DNA of 64,000 bases from assembly GCA_030407085.1 (NCBI GenBank), contig CM059582.1, positions 198,942,001-199,006,000 on the forward strand, in the 5' to 3' direction. The notes under the pieces are model-generated. The model was given only the letters and a program-made list of their open reading frames with translations, had not been told where the DNA came from and did not search any database. This document shows, in pieces, positions 46,730 to 59,815 of the stretch. Each line of letters begins with the position of its first letter. Position 1 is the stretch's first letter. Both the position numbers and the translations under genes were made by a program. The DNA is from Trichopria drosophilae. Lineage: Eukaryota; Arthropoda; Insecta; Hymenoptera; Diapriidae.

Positions 46730-49700
46730 AGTTTTAGAAAGCTCTACAGTGTCCCAGAAATTTGTGAACATATTAATGTTAATTCTACTTTTATATAAAA
46801 GCTAATTTTCTTTATAGTTTCAAAAATCTAATGATACAGAAATTATATTTTAGGAATGTATAAAACATTATATGAAAAAGAAGTATTGAACGCATTTTTT
46901 TAAATTTGCTAATGGTGCAATAAATAACCAATTTGTGAACCATGTTTGGTACGTATTTTTTTTATCACAAACTTAAGTTAATATAATTCAGATATTTTAA
47001 CATTTACAAATTAATAATCCAATAGCTTTTCAGTATATCGATTATTGGCAGTAGATAAAAAATGACGCCATTATGCTTTTGTACAATAAGGAACCAAACA
47101 GGTTGCACTTAAAAATAGAGTTAATAGTTTGGAAATATTACATACTGAAAAAGAAACAGAAATAAATGCCAAGAACTAACGTCTAATTTAATTACCCATT
47201 TTTTAAATTACACCACCGATTGTAAAGTTTATTAAATGTATACACTTTCGTGAGAAATTGTATTTTGTCCGCATAAATTTATGATTCACTCCGTATCCAA
47301 CAAAAATGCTCCTTGCAAATATAAAAAAAAACACTGCAAATGTCAATAAAAGAAAATAAATAACAATGAGAATGCGCGTAACTGGCAAGCATGACGTCTG
47401 TAATAAAAGAAACTAGTATAAGATGAATAGAAATGCGCGAGAGCCGGTCGTACCCTATCGCGGCTTCTTTTTTCACGCGATTGCCTAAAGTGGATAATAA
47501 ACCGCTTTTTACTGCTGTACAATATTATCGTATTAGTCTAATGCTGACCGCACTAGGGAATCTGAATTTGAAGGCACCCTTATGCCGCCCGCAGGTAAAG
47601 CAATAAATATTCTTAATTTACCGCTTTTCTCGCCTTCGTTTAACCATATTTCTATGACCCACATTTATTTTTCGTAACCCTGACTGTTGTATATTTTCTT
47701 CTTTTTTTCGCGCACAAGTAGAAATATATTTACAGTTGCATTTATGATTCATGATTTAAACGCTTGACATTTTAATGGCGGTGCCTGCATTTACATTCAA
47801 TTACAACGCAGATACGTGTCATATTTAATATAATTTTGTATTCTTCGGGTAATGCATCAATATTTTTCATAAATAGTGTCTGTACATTAATTTAATATCA
47901 AACTAGTGACTTCGATCCTGCGGCCTTTGGCTTATGTACACATCGATTGCTCTTAGCTATTTGACTACAGAAAAAAACTGAAAATGATCGTTTTCAAAAC
48001 TTTGATAAGAAACACAACAAAATTATTTTTTCAGCTTTTTTTTCGACGCCATAACAAAGTCAAAAAGAGGTTGAACTAACAAAAAAAAATGAGACGTACG
48101 TTAGTGCCATATCACGGACACCAAATTTTTTATTGCAATTTTTAGTTCCTTATGATCTCAAACGTCAACATTTGATGAAAAAGAGTTATTACCCAAACCC
48201 CCTGTTTCAAATGATATATAAAAAAATGTAAATTTAAAAATAAACAAAGAGAAAAAGCATTTATTTCACAAAAATCATAATTTTTTTAAGATATTTGATC
48301 ACATATCGCTTTTTTCAGTATTTCCAGCATTAGCATATCTCAGACGGGTATACATATCACATCAAATATAATTTATTGGGCTAGAAGATAGAACCACAGA
48401 AAAAAAATTAAATTTCAAAACGGCTCAAAAATTGCTAATAAAGTAGAGTTTTTTTGGCGTGTTAACAATCGCATGAAATCACTTCAAAATTGGTATCCGT
48501 GGGTTTTTGGGTCCCTGATTTCAAGTTAGAAGTTAGCTTAAAAAAAAATCCACAATTATTAAATAAGAAAAAGTACGTTGTCATTGACATGTAGGTTAAA
48601 TTTGAATCTTCATTACCCAAAAATGTCAAAAGTTACCGATAAGAAGGCTTTTCGATAGCTACCAAGAGATACCCTATAGATGTATCCAACAAAAGAAATC
48701 GCCCAGAATCATGGAAAGATTAGAAAACAAACAGGATTACAGTTCCTCGAATTCCAAGTCGTCGATTGAACAAAATACTGAAAATTTTAAAATATAACCC
48801 ACAAAACTCATGTAATCCCTAGAGATTTTCAAGAAGTCGAATATTGAATTTTCAAAAAGTCGAATATACGAAAATTGATGACTTGTAAATGCGGGCAGCA
48901 AATAAGTCTCGAAATATCCACTATTTGTTGTGTGCTGGTAATTGGAATTTCTACACAGTTTAAAAAATCCATGGACGTGATAATATAGTATAGAAATTCC
49001 TAATTATTGTTAAATCTAATGTGATGTGCTTTGTATGGAGGTTACGCACCAACTCAAATAATATCAGCGATCCTTTTTCGTCAAATCGATCGTTGGAAAC
49101 ATAATGGTTATTTTTGAATGTGCTGAGTTTTTGTCTAATCTCCGAAAATAACAATGAGTGAGTTGAATTTAAACATTGATATTAACGTTTCGGTGTTAAT
49201 TAACTACTTTTGTGTTTGTTCTAAAACACGTATTTGCGTATAATTTCATACTCTACGATTTTCTATTTCCAGAGTTTCCCATTTCAGCATTTTCTCAACT
49301 TTTGTACAATGGTACAGAATGTATTCGTTTAGAAGTCATCAATTTTCTCATTAGACTTCCTGCAGAACTCGAGGGATTTCATGAGTTTTGAGCATTTTAT
49401 TTCAGAATTTTCAGTATTTTTCAATGAACGCCTTGGAATTCTTGTCAAGGTCGTTTGTTGTTCTTAACATTTTTAATTCTAAATAATAATGATTAGAAAA
49501 TAGCATGCAATGGCAAATATTTAATTATAAACAAAAATTATAAATTCGAATCATATTCCAGAAAAAACGGCTCGATTTTGCTCGGAATGTAAATGTAAAT
49601 GAATCGAAATCTGATAAATTTAGGTCTGTAAAATGTCTTATTTTGATCCTGTTTGAATAAATTGTTATTGCTGGAATTTTCTAACCTGAAATTAAAAAAA

Positions 49701-50594
49701 AAAACGGAATTTGGATGCATTATCAAAGAAAACAGATCCAATTTTTAATAAAATTAAATTTTTATTAAAGTCCTATCTACTTGATGTTGATTTTTATTAA
49801 GTCAACCTCGATTGTCGAAATTCGAGTTGGAGAATTCAAATTGAGTGTTATTTATCCATCGTTTAAATATATCTTTCTTCGGTATTATTACTCGGCTAAT
49901 ATTAATTTTTAATTACGACACCAAAATGAGTTTAATTTTAAATTTCGAATTGTGGAAAAACACCATTTTAAAATTAAAATGATTAGTTTTATCAGTACTT
50001 ATAATATTGTTGGTAGGTGAAATAAGTTGATAATCTTTCCAGTGTACATTTAAATGATATTCACCGCTGTTTCGAAAGTTCAAATTTTACCCATATATTA
50101 ACAAAACTATCTTCGTATAATGCAACAAAAGAAACAAAACAATTAAATTAAATTTGGTTGTCGCTTTAGTGAAAATTAGATCTAATTGTAAGTATATTTT
50201 AGTACTTTCGACAATTACTGGAATATTAATAAATTTGTTAATTTTTTATGGCAATTTTCTTTCGATTTCAGTTTTCTAATTTGAAATTGCGAAAAGCTTA
50301 AATTAGTTTTGCTTTAACTTAAAATGGTTTTATATACAACATTAATAAACAATAAGGATTTTTGCCGCAGATATAATATGGAACCTGTTAATTGTTGCTT
50401 GTGTGACAAAATAGAGGCTATTTCGTGTTACATTACAATATTATACAATTAACCATATTAACAATAACATTTACTTAAATAATTAATTAATAGCATAAGC
50501 AGATATCAGATATCAAACAAACCGTACGATGGTGGAGAATCTAAAAATGCAGTTAATAAATAATAATTTATAATCTCGTATTCCGCCATTGCAT
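46730..50594. other. AT-rich, no supported gene
   Basis: No convincing coding exon. A CpG-containing patch near 47435-47480 and a run of A/T-rich direct words near 48840-48870 (GTCGAATAT) are the only departures. Confidence 0.45.
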
Positions 50595-50598
50595 TTAA

Positions 50599-51528
50599 CC
50601 CATTAACGCCTGAAATGGCATTTTTTATACTTAATTTTCAATAAAGTATTTCGTATGAAAATCGAAGTTGAAAACAATTGAAAGGCACATATCCTATTGT
50701 TTTCGAGGTCGCTCTTCAAGATTCCGAGGTCGAAATTGAGTTTTAGCCATCAGGAATTCCAATATGGCGCCGAAACAAAAAAAAATTGTTCGATTTTACT
50801 TTAACAAGGTGTATAGGGATATTTTGGGACGCTGATTACAAATCTGAAGTCAGATTTTGATAATTCAAAATGGCCTACAAATTTTCTAAATTCCAACTTG
50901 ATATTTGTTACTCTTGGGTTTTCGGGACCGCTGATTACGAATTTGAAGTTGGATTTTGAAAATTTTTCAACCAAAATGGTTTCATTTTTGGAAAATTTAT
51001 CCGCCATGTTGTAGCCGTCATTTTAAATTTTCAAAATATATCATCAGATTTGTAGTCAGCGACCTCAAAAATCCACGATTAACAAGTTTCAAGCAGAATG
51101 GTTAGACTTTTCAAGAAAGTGTCCCCCATTTTGGATCCGCCATTTTGAATTTCCAAAATCTGACCTCAGATTCGTAGTCAGCGACCCCGAAAACCTCCGA
51201 GTAACAAATTTCAAGCGGTTTTATAAACTTTTATTATGCATAAATTGATTGAACACAATGTCATACTTCACGACTAAGCATGTGCAAAAATTGTGAAAAC
51301 TACCATCTTTGTGGATTTATATATATCTTTTTGACACAGCGATTATGAAAATGGACAGAGCCATTATATTCAGTACACCTTCGACTGTCTAGAACTGGTT
51401 TTGGTTTTATTTTACATAAATTCCTGAATTTGTTAGTCTACTTTATATCATGACAAAGATTTGCCTTTTTCTTGCAGTCTGGGAAAAGTCCAAAATGATA
51501 AAAATCTTCGTCATTGGTAGTCAAGGGG
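50599..51528. mobile_element. TTAA-flanked element with ATGGCGG modules, 930 bp
   Basis: TTAA at 50595-50598 precedes CCCATTAACGCCTGAAATGG, and GTCAAGGGG at the right is followed by TTAA. Ends beyond the CCC are poorly matched. Interior sites include AATATGGCGCC, and CCATTTTGGATCCGCCATTT near 51125, with GCTGATTACGAATTTGAAGT linkers. Confidence 0.65.
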
Positions 51529-52231
51529 TTAAAATCTACATACTGGAATATTCATAGAAATTTATTAGTTTATTAGTTCAAATTTTATATTCCTGCAAAT
51601 TTGATAAATCATTATGGATTTCTATCATTTAAAGTTCAAACTGAGGAAATGTTTGCTCGTCGCGATGCTTTAAAATGTAAACTACATTTTTGGAAGTATA
51701 ATACATTCGCTGTTTAAAACATCATTATCGTTTTGATCGCTTCGACAATGTAATATTGAAATAAACGTAGGTTTACATATAATTAGGAGAAGGTATAGCA
51801 CCACATCTTTTTTAGGTATTCAAGAAAACTACAAAGATATTGTAAAATATCAACTAAATAATACACTTGTTTTCATCGATAGAACTTTTACTATTTTCGC
51901 TCATTTTCTTCATACAAACCCATAGTAATAAACTTACTTAAAAAGTTCAAAACATATTGCTCACACGTATGTGCTCAAGTACAGTAATCTAACATACAGT
52001 TTAATCAAGAATTTCCTGATGTGAAAAAACCAGAAGCAGGTTGTATTCAAAAGGCCGACACATAAGTGCTGGGACAATCTGCTTTACGGCATCTCTTGCA
52101 GGTCTGCGCTCTCATCCTAAAACCAAAAATGAAGACCTTGTTTTGAAAGATATCTTTTCCAGAAATACTTGGAGTGTTATACTTGAGAAGGTAGTGGCTA
52201 CATAGGACAATGCACACACACATTAACAAAA

Positions 52232-52384
52232 TTAGTTTTTCTTTACAAAAATAAAATTTATTTGTTTTTTGGTAAAAATATCTTCTGCTATTTCATTCTT
52301 TAGTGCATGTAAAGCTAACATACCAACTATCAGAATCGGAACAAAGAACACCGTTATTAGCAACCAGTACAGGTCAACAGTTCC
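52232..52384 (-). CDS. Possible terminal exon of a membrane protein
   Basis: On the minus strand an acceptor CTTTATCTTTAG at 52385-52386 opens into a frame starting GTVDLYWLLITVFFVPILIV, then GMLALHALKNEIAEDIF, stopping at 52232-52234. The hydrophobic run of about 20 residues bounded by Asp and Lys/Glu looks like one membrane span near a C-terminus. An alternative donor (TTT|GTAAAG) and the acceptor GGTTTTAG near 52116 would replace the end with DESADLQEMP. No upstream exon was found in the window, so this may be chance. Confidence 0.3.
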   Translation of the reverse strand, partial: GTVDLYWLLITVFFVPILIVGMLALHALKNEIAEDIFTKKQINFIFVKKN

Positions 52385-53422
52385 CTAAAGATAAAGAAAA
52401 ACACCTGCATCTTACGTTTGGTCGTGCTGAGTAGCATTTTTTTTATCAATTTATTATAAAAACGTTGTAAATAATCTGAGGCGTCAGAACACTTTTGTAT
52501 TTTACATATCCAAATGAATCGTTTCTATCTTATGTTGCTTTATTAAATTTTTTTTGCATTGAAATGAATTCGGCAAAGATAGAAAACGTATTTAAAAAAA
52601 TGTAAAAAGTCAATACATTTTAATCTTTTCTGAATCCATTTTTTGATTACTAGATTAATATTTTTCATTTTAATGATACTGGTCAATAATATTTTATTTT
52701 ATAAAACCATTAGAGATGCAAGTATAATTTTGTGAGGTATTTTTGTGTGCTGAATCTTTTATAAAAGGGGAATGCATTGAATTTTCCCAAACCCCTTTTA
52801 CGAGGTATCCGCCGTTTTGTTGTTTTTTTTCAATCATTTTTTGTACTAAATTAGAACGCGATAATTAAACGTCCGAATTTTCATTGTATTTATAATTGTT
52901 TCCAGAATAAATCAGAATTTTTCTTTAGAAAAATAGTTCTTTGGGTTTATGTAAGACAAAACGTCCAAATATCTATAAAAAAGATGAAAAATGATTGTTT
53001 ATTATTACATAATTGCATGTAACTTGGTACAAAATTTTTTAAAACATTTTTATTCCATAGAATTTAGGATAATCACATTCTAAATTCCCAGATTTTTTTC
53101 AAATAATCGTGTTCATGGAAATTGAGTACATGCGTATTGTATGCCATTGCACTGAATACCAGAATGACTTACGTACATTTAATTTACAAACTTTTTGCGA
53201 GACTTTACAGGATGTTTAACATTTCATTCTGTATATCGAAATTGGCGAACGTTATTACAAAATCTATATCTGGGAATATCAGTATTGACCAACATGAGAA
53301 ATCATCCTGTTACTGCAATAAAGAACTTTTATAGATTATATAGATTCGAGTAAATAATTAATCTGATGACTGTGAATACTTTTTGGAAGTAAGGAATTGA
53401 CTAGAGATAACATATTTGTTAA

Positions 53423-54014
53423 CCCTTTGAAGCATGGTGTAGCATATATATCCTACACCTTTTTGTAATTCATTCTTTACATATAAGGCACTTATTAATT
53501 CATTTTGTATTAATATTTTGTATTTATATCAATATTTTTAATTAATTATCATGTTATCTTGTTTAAAAAATTAAACAAATTGTAAAAATGGTGGATTTTT
53601 TAAGGAAAATATATGTGGAGAAGAAAACATCACTCAAATGTGACGATACTGGGTACTCGGGGCATTTCGGGATCGCTGATTACGAATCTAACCTCAAATT
53701 TTCAAAATTCAAAATGGCGTATCCAATATGGCCGATGGAATATCAAAAATTTACTTGATCGATGTGAAATTGCGTACTCGGGAGTTTTCGAGATCACTGA
53801 TTACGAATTTGGACGCAGATGTTCAAAATTCAAAATGGCGGATCCAATGTGGCCGACTGAAATCTAGGGTGAATCTGACTTTTTTTTACATTTCGGTCGG
53901 CCATTTTGGATCCGCTATTTTGAGTTTTGAAAATATGAGGTCAGATTCGTTATCAGCGATCCCGAGTAATAAATTTCAGCTATTTTCAGCGTAAAAAATA
54001 TATGCTTCAAAGGA
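53423..54014. mobile_element. TTAA-flanked element with 121-bp ATGGCGG modules, 592 bp
   Basis: TTAA at 53419-53422 and 54015-54018. Ends CCCTTTGAAGCATGGTG and TATGCTTCAAAGGA. Module cores CAAAATGGCG at 53710 and 53831 are 121 bp apart, and the array then turns over (GCCATTTTGGATCCGCTATT near 53900). Confidence 0.8.
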
Positions 54015-54019
54015 TTAAA

Positions 54020-55650
54020 TATAACATTCGATCCAATAACCTTTTTAATGATATTTATGGATAAAAACATCTTAGTCAGTACAGAATAAAAAAAATTGGA
54101 TGAATTTATCCATTAGGTCAGAATATGGTTTTAAAACAAATTCGTGCTGTCTTGAAACCTGAAAGAAGAGATTATCATTTCTCATTTCAAGACTAGAAGT
54201 CTAACAATTAGCACTGTTGCGATGAATCCGAAGTAGTTTGTTAACACCTTAACACACCTAATTTTTCATAGTAATAATAAAATAATTCCGTTGAAATCAT
54301 ACATTTCATTGTGCAACTAGCTGTACGTTTTATTGTGCAATGATCTTTTTTCAGTGTATGGCGATTCGATTTTAGTCTAAATAATCTAAATTTAAAATTC
54401 ACAGACGACTTAATTTAAGTTCAAATTTTAAACAATATCTAATTTTTGAGACTGCATTTTAGTCGCATGGTAAGCTACTTATTTAAGACATTTGAGGAAG
54501 TATACGTTTTTGTTGAAAAAGGCATCTTTTTGTTACATCCTAAAATTAGCTAACTATTGGTCTTAACTCAAGGCTTATTTATTTCAGTTCGCTTAGAGGA
54601 CTATTTTAGGGAATATGTCTTTTATCTAGTATTAATGTACTTTTGCACGGGGTAAAATCGTTTAATTTCTCATTAAAATCCACGAACTTCATAAGAGGCA
54701 CTCTTAAATAGCAGAAAAAGTAAAATAAAATTGGGTACGTACAGCTGTGTAAGTTAGTCAATGTGTTTTCACAAACACGTTTTGAATTTAATAATTTTTA
54801 GAACACATGCCGAGAACTGTTTCTAATTTACCGAGATACGCACACACGTGACAGGACCAAATAATACGTTCTCGTATATAGCACCTGAGTAAAACGGGGC
54901 CACGGGTGTTATACCACACGTGGCACAAATTTTGATAATACGCGAAGGAAAAGTGTAGATACAGTACCATCTGTTCAATGATGGATGCCAGGCGACTTTA
55001 CGTGCATTAAAGTGTTTATATATACACATATAGGGAATGTCCTGCTTACTGCTTCGTCATTTGCGGTAGTAATATAGATTGCTATATATATATACGATGT
55101 CACCCGTTATGGCCCTAAGTCTTTATAGAACGACGCTTAGATAAGAATCGGTAATTCCTTGCCGCCATCATTTTCACCAGAAAGCTGACGACGAACAGAT
55201 GTCGATACGAAAATTTCTCATCGACAATCGTGTATTCAAAATTTAAAATATACGAAAGACTCGTTACATTTAGCAGGACGTAAAAGGGTATACATAACTT
55301 GGGGAGCCTGACTATTGTAAAGAGTCAGACGTCGCGTCAAAGAATCGTACGTTTTCAAAGAAATAAAAATAAGTTTCAACTGAAGTCTGCCTTTTCTCTT
55401 CTATCTTTAAACTCTACAAGAAAAATATGTTTAAAAATTGAAATGACTGATGACTGTTGTGTGGATATACTTTCCTTCTAAGTTTTATTTTTATGTAAAT
55501 AACATTTTTAGGTTAACCTAAAAAAAGTTAGAAGATTAAAAATTTCGAAACGATAAGTTACATGAACTGAAATTTGAAATAGAATTGTATACTGAATGAC
55601 ACTGGAGTTTTCAAAATGAATTAAGCTCGCGTGACCTGAGGGATGATATT
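54020..55650. other. No supported gene; slightly GC-richer patch at 54830-55260
   Basis: On the minus strand a good Kozak context (GAAAATGATGG near 55175) opens a 19-codon frame, but no clear donor follows. Other frames here lack recognisable content. Confidence 0.4.
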
Positions 55651-55654
55651 TAAT

Positions 55655-56300
55655 TTAGGGTGTACCCTAATTAGAACTTTCAATAAAACACAGTTTTACA
55701 GAATTTTTTTAAACAGTTTTGTAATATAAATATTGATATAAAAGTTGTTACACTATATTAATACACTATCGAAATACATAACAAATTTTTCATACATGAA
55801 AATGATAGTTAAAAAAAATTCCTAAAAAAGGTGTGTCCGCGCTGTTGAAGAAATCTCTGGATGGATAGGTTGAAACAAAAAAATTAAACGGCGATAGATT
55901 CAGTATGTTAATAGCTGTAGCGCATTTCGAGCGTTTTTGGTTTTTTGAAAATTGACAAAATGGCGGACATCTTTCGAAAAAATACGGGTTTTTACTGTTT
56001 TTGCCAAAGGAAAAAGAGTTAAAATTAATATTTTAAAAATACCTCGATATCTGCTGTAGCTGTAGTAGTACAAAATATGTGGCAACAATTTCATAGGGAT
56101 CGGTTGAGTGATTTTGGAGATTTTATCATCAAATTTTTTTTCAAACAAAAAATCGTGAAAAAATATTACCTGTTCTAAATCAGCGATGCCTGCACCATAC
56201 ATTATGCCTTCCTCTTCTTCATAAAGTTAATTTTCACTTTCGAAAAATGTAAAAAACAAAAAATCGATTTTTTAAAATTCTAATTTGGGTAGACCCCTTA
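55655..56300. mobile_element. Inverted-repeat MITE, ends AGGGTGTACCCTAATTAGAA
   Basis: The left end and the complement of TTCTAATTTGGGTAGACCCC at the right align. An AAAATGGCGGAC site is at about 55958. No coding capacity. Confidence 0.6.
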
Positions 56301-56309
56301 AATTGATGA

Positions 56310-56390
56310 AGCATTTGGGGTGCAATAACTGCAAAGACCAAGTAATGGCGTTTCGAGAAAAATATAAAAAATTGTTTCTAAGAAAAACAA
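56310..56390. repeat. Conserved block, inverted at 63478-63556
   Basis: GGGGTGCAATAA, CCAAGTAATGGCGTTTCGAG and AATTGTTTCT appear in the same order on the opposite strand at 63.5 kb, roughly 80% alike by eye. Confidence 0.6.
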
Positions 56391-58635
56391 TAAAAATTAT
56401 TATATTGCAATAATACTTGGTTGAGAACACAGAAAACATTTCCATGATTTATGCAAATCAAAGTCTAATAATATTAAAGATATTGAAGTTTATATTCAAC
56501 GGACTTTGAGGGTTTTGGTACAAAATTTTGGACTGGACTAATTGGTGTTACGACTTTTTGAGGTACATTTCTCTGGAAATAAATTTATAAACAAAATTTG
56601 TAGAAGAAATGTGGTTGATAAAAAAATTTAAGATAAAAATCTTTAAGACGCGGAGCAAACATTCAACCACTGTAGTGAAAGAGTGAATTTTTATTTTTTA
56701 TGAGTTATTTGATTTGTCAACAATACTACAATAACTTATAATTATTATTACATACTTTCTAAATTTGTTGGGTTGCTTCACAATTGGAAACAAAACATAA
56801 AATAACGATTGTTGACTGTTATTGAGTGAAATCTTACTCTTTATGTGGAGAATACCCAATTTGTTTGGGGTGAAAATATATTCTCAAAGAGTGACAATTG
56901 TTTAATAGAAGACATAAGTTTTCACGCCATAAAGAGTCAATTTTTACTACAATATATTTAGAGATTCCGAACCTTAATTTTTCTAATTGTGCATTAAAGA
57001 TTTATGTCAGTACTATATTGGTCTGTATTTTTCATAATTAAATAACTTGATAAATTTAAGGACTTGGTAGGTTTTGAAAGGGTAAATAGTTAAACTTGGC
57101 ATCTTCTTGATTTATGACTCAAATTAATCCCTTCGTAAAAAGAAAGTAACATTTTTTAAAGCTTCTTTTAATACTTAGAACACTAAAAAAGGTAAAAATT
57201 ATTGTAAATTTGTATTTGGTTTAATTTTTTATGTTTTGGGACAGGTATTGCGCTCCAATGTCTCAAGTGTATTAGTCAATTTGATTTGCTTCTTTGTCTT
57301 TAGATGTATATATTACGATGGTTTTCGATAAAGTTTAAATGAAAAGTGCCTTCGCTTAGTCTTGGAAATATAATTTCTGTAACACCAATGGATACTTTTA
57401 AGCCTAAATTAATATAAACATTAATGTCGATGAAGTTGAACATTTTGTTTGTGATTTTTCTGAAAAAATTACTGATTTTTTGTTGGTTAGTGACAAATAA
57501 CATAAATATACAGGGATATTATTTTAGTTCTTTTTCTGCTTTACAATTTAAGGCATATATTTCTCCAGTTATAACCGATCAAGTCCAAAAAATGGGTATT
57601 TATGATTTTTTTTTTAAATAGAGATAATTTACTCGTAATAAGTTGTAGAGTTCGAAAAAATTTGATTTCTCCAGGTTTGTGTGGAGAAAATGGAAAAAGG
57701 CCAATTTTCATGATTTTTGGCGTCTAAATCAATTCAATGTATAGCTAATAAAATTGATATTTATGTAAAGAAATACAATTATTATTAAGAATTTCTAGAG
57801 AATGTTTTACAAAACGAATGTTTTAGTAAAATTTATTACATGAACTAAACATGTTTGTTCATTGTATTAAATAAACATTTTTTTAATTTTAAAGTACATT
57901 TTGAATTATTAAAATGATCGCAAACTATTGTATTCGAATATGCCACCTATAGCATATTCGAAATGATCTTTGGAATCTTTATATTTTTTCCATACAGCTT
58001 TGAAGTCAGCATAAAAGTTTTTCATCAACAGTTAATCGTAAAATCCACCTTAATTGACAATTTAATCACATCTGAGCACAAAATATCTAGTGCGAAATAA
58101 AAGAAAGAATATAAAGAATAACTAACTTAAGAAAAAGTTTAATCACATCTGAGCACAAAATATATAGTGCGTGAAAAATTTAACGCCACGAAAAACACAA
58201 AAATGGACATTTTTCTAATTTGCCCTCCTCCATTTAGAGAAACATCTAGGCTTTACCACTTGCTCATAGACAACTTTTCTCTCTCTTCACAAAAACAAAA
58301 AGAGACACAGAAATACGCATTTTTTGGACTTTACCCGAATGTAACTGGTATTCTGTAAGTGTAAATTGTAGGGCCCAAAAAGAACTCCCAAACACCCTTA
58401 TACCATGATGTTTTTTATCTCATTTTAATAGAGTTATACAAATTAATAAAAAAATATGAAAAAGTAATTTTTTCAAAAACTGGATTTTTTTTAAATTTAG
58501 TAGTAAATTTATCCATTTGGTGTCACAGTAATGATATTTGTAAGAATCAGTCAAGAATGGGTACTTTTCATTTAATGGGGTTGTAAAGTTCTTCGTCGAT
58601 AAGCGAGGAATTTTCACTAAAAACCGTAAATAAAA
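56391..58635. other. AT-rich, no supported gene; short direct repeat near 58061/58138
   Basis: TTTAATCACATCTGAGCACA with AAATATNTAGTGCG occurs twice, 77 bp apart. CACTCTTTATG-type words near 56660-56950 resemble the ends of the 60.6-kb MITE. Confidence 0.45.
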
Positions 58636-58639
58636 CATT

Positions 58640-58960
58640 ACTGAATCGATTTTTCAATATTCGCGCTTTTTGTAAAGATGATTCTAATTACTATCGACAA
58701 TATCCTAGAAAATACCAAAAATATTAATAGAGAACTGGCCGAGAATGTTAGGAAATAAGTGATTTTTACTTAATATTTCAGAATATTCTCGGTCCGTTCC
58801 CTGAATTAATGCCTTTGGTATTTTCTAACAGTCTGTAGTAATCAGAATTACCTTTACAAAACCCGAATTTTGAAATCTTTAATTTACGTTTTTTAGTGAA
58901 ATTTTTGAACTTACCGGTGGACCTCTGCAGAACCCCCTTAAACGTCATTAAAGCCCACCG
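58640..58960. repeat. Dispersed repeat related to 29865-30260
   Basis: Contains AATATTCTCGGTCCGTTC, GTAATCAGAATTACCTTTAC and AAACCCGAATTTTGAAAT in the same order as the 29.9-kb region. Its own halves (GATTCTAATTACTATCGACA and the later copy) are partly inverted. Confidence 0.55.
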
Positions 58961-59111
58961 TATAACATACGTTCATAACTTCATTTCCTAATCTAAAATA
59001 TATTCAAATTAAACATACATATTTTCAAGCCTATATTTAGTGCATTTTTACGCTAAGTTTCGGAGAAATCGGTTGAGAATTGGGTGAGATTATATACGAA
59101 TAACTGTTTAT

Positions 59112-59815
59112 GGTACTCTCTTAATTTGTATTAGTCAAATTTTTATTAATTCAATTAGCAGGTCAACTTTTGACTAATGAATTAGTTATTTAATGGAATT
59201 TTACTAATGCAATTAGTAAAATGTTTACTTGAGGTCTTACTAAAAGCAATTGATAGAACCCTTAGATTATTTAAATAGTAATTCTGTTTTACTCTTTTAA
59301 TTAGTCAATTGTTTTGACTATATGTGAATTAGTTAAAGATTATAATTCTACCTAACGTGATATCTGTCAATGGACAAGGGAAAGATAACTTTCATTCAAG
59401 CCGATGAAATATTAGTACTCTCCGAATCTGAATTAGTTAAAAATTACCAATGAGAAAATGAAAAGTGAATCACCAAATGAATTAGTAATCATTTTTGCTA
59501 ATAAAAAGTTAAAACCTACTAATTTATTATTAATTATACACATTACTAAACTAAAACAGACAATATCTACTTGTGGATTAGTCGAATTTTACTAATGAAT
59601 TAGTTTTTTCTTAACTGTATTATTATTTCGTAATTTAGTTCTACTAGTTCAATCAGTAACCTATGATTCTAATACTAATTGAAATAATAAACAAAAAAGT
59701 AACCAATACAATTAGTCACTAAAATATTTTTCAATTGTTTTCTGCTAAATTGTTGGTAATAAAGTTTTCTCTAATTTAATTAGTAGAATTTTACTAATTA
59801 ATTTTAAGAGAGTAG
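59112..59815. mobile_element. MITE, ends ACTCTCTTAATTTGTATTAG, with nested relative at 59405-59610
   Basis: The left end is mirrored by TTTTAAGAGAGT at the right. The nested part matches 35246-35460. The sequence is saturated with ACTAATT/AATTAGT words in both orientations. Confidence 0.6.

Noticed and set aside
55113..55180. First exon with ATGATGGCGGC start on the minus strand
   Set aside because: Good start context, but only 19 codons and no usable donor before the stop; ATGGCGG is also the repeat core seen throughout the window.
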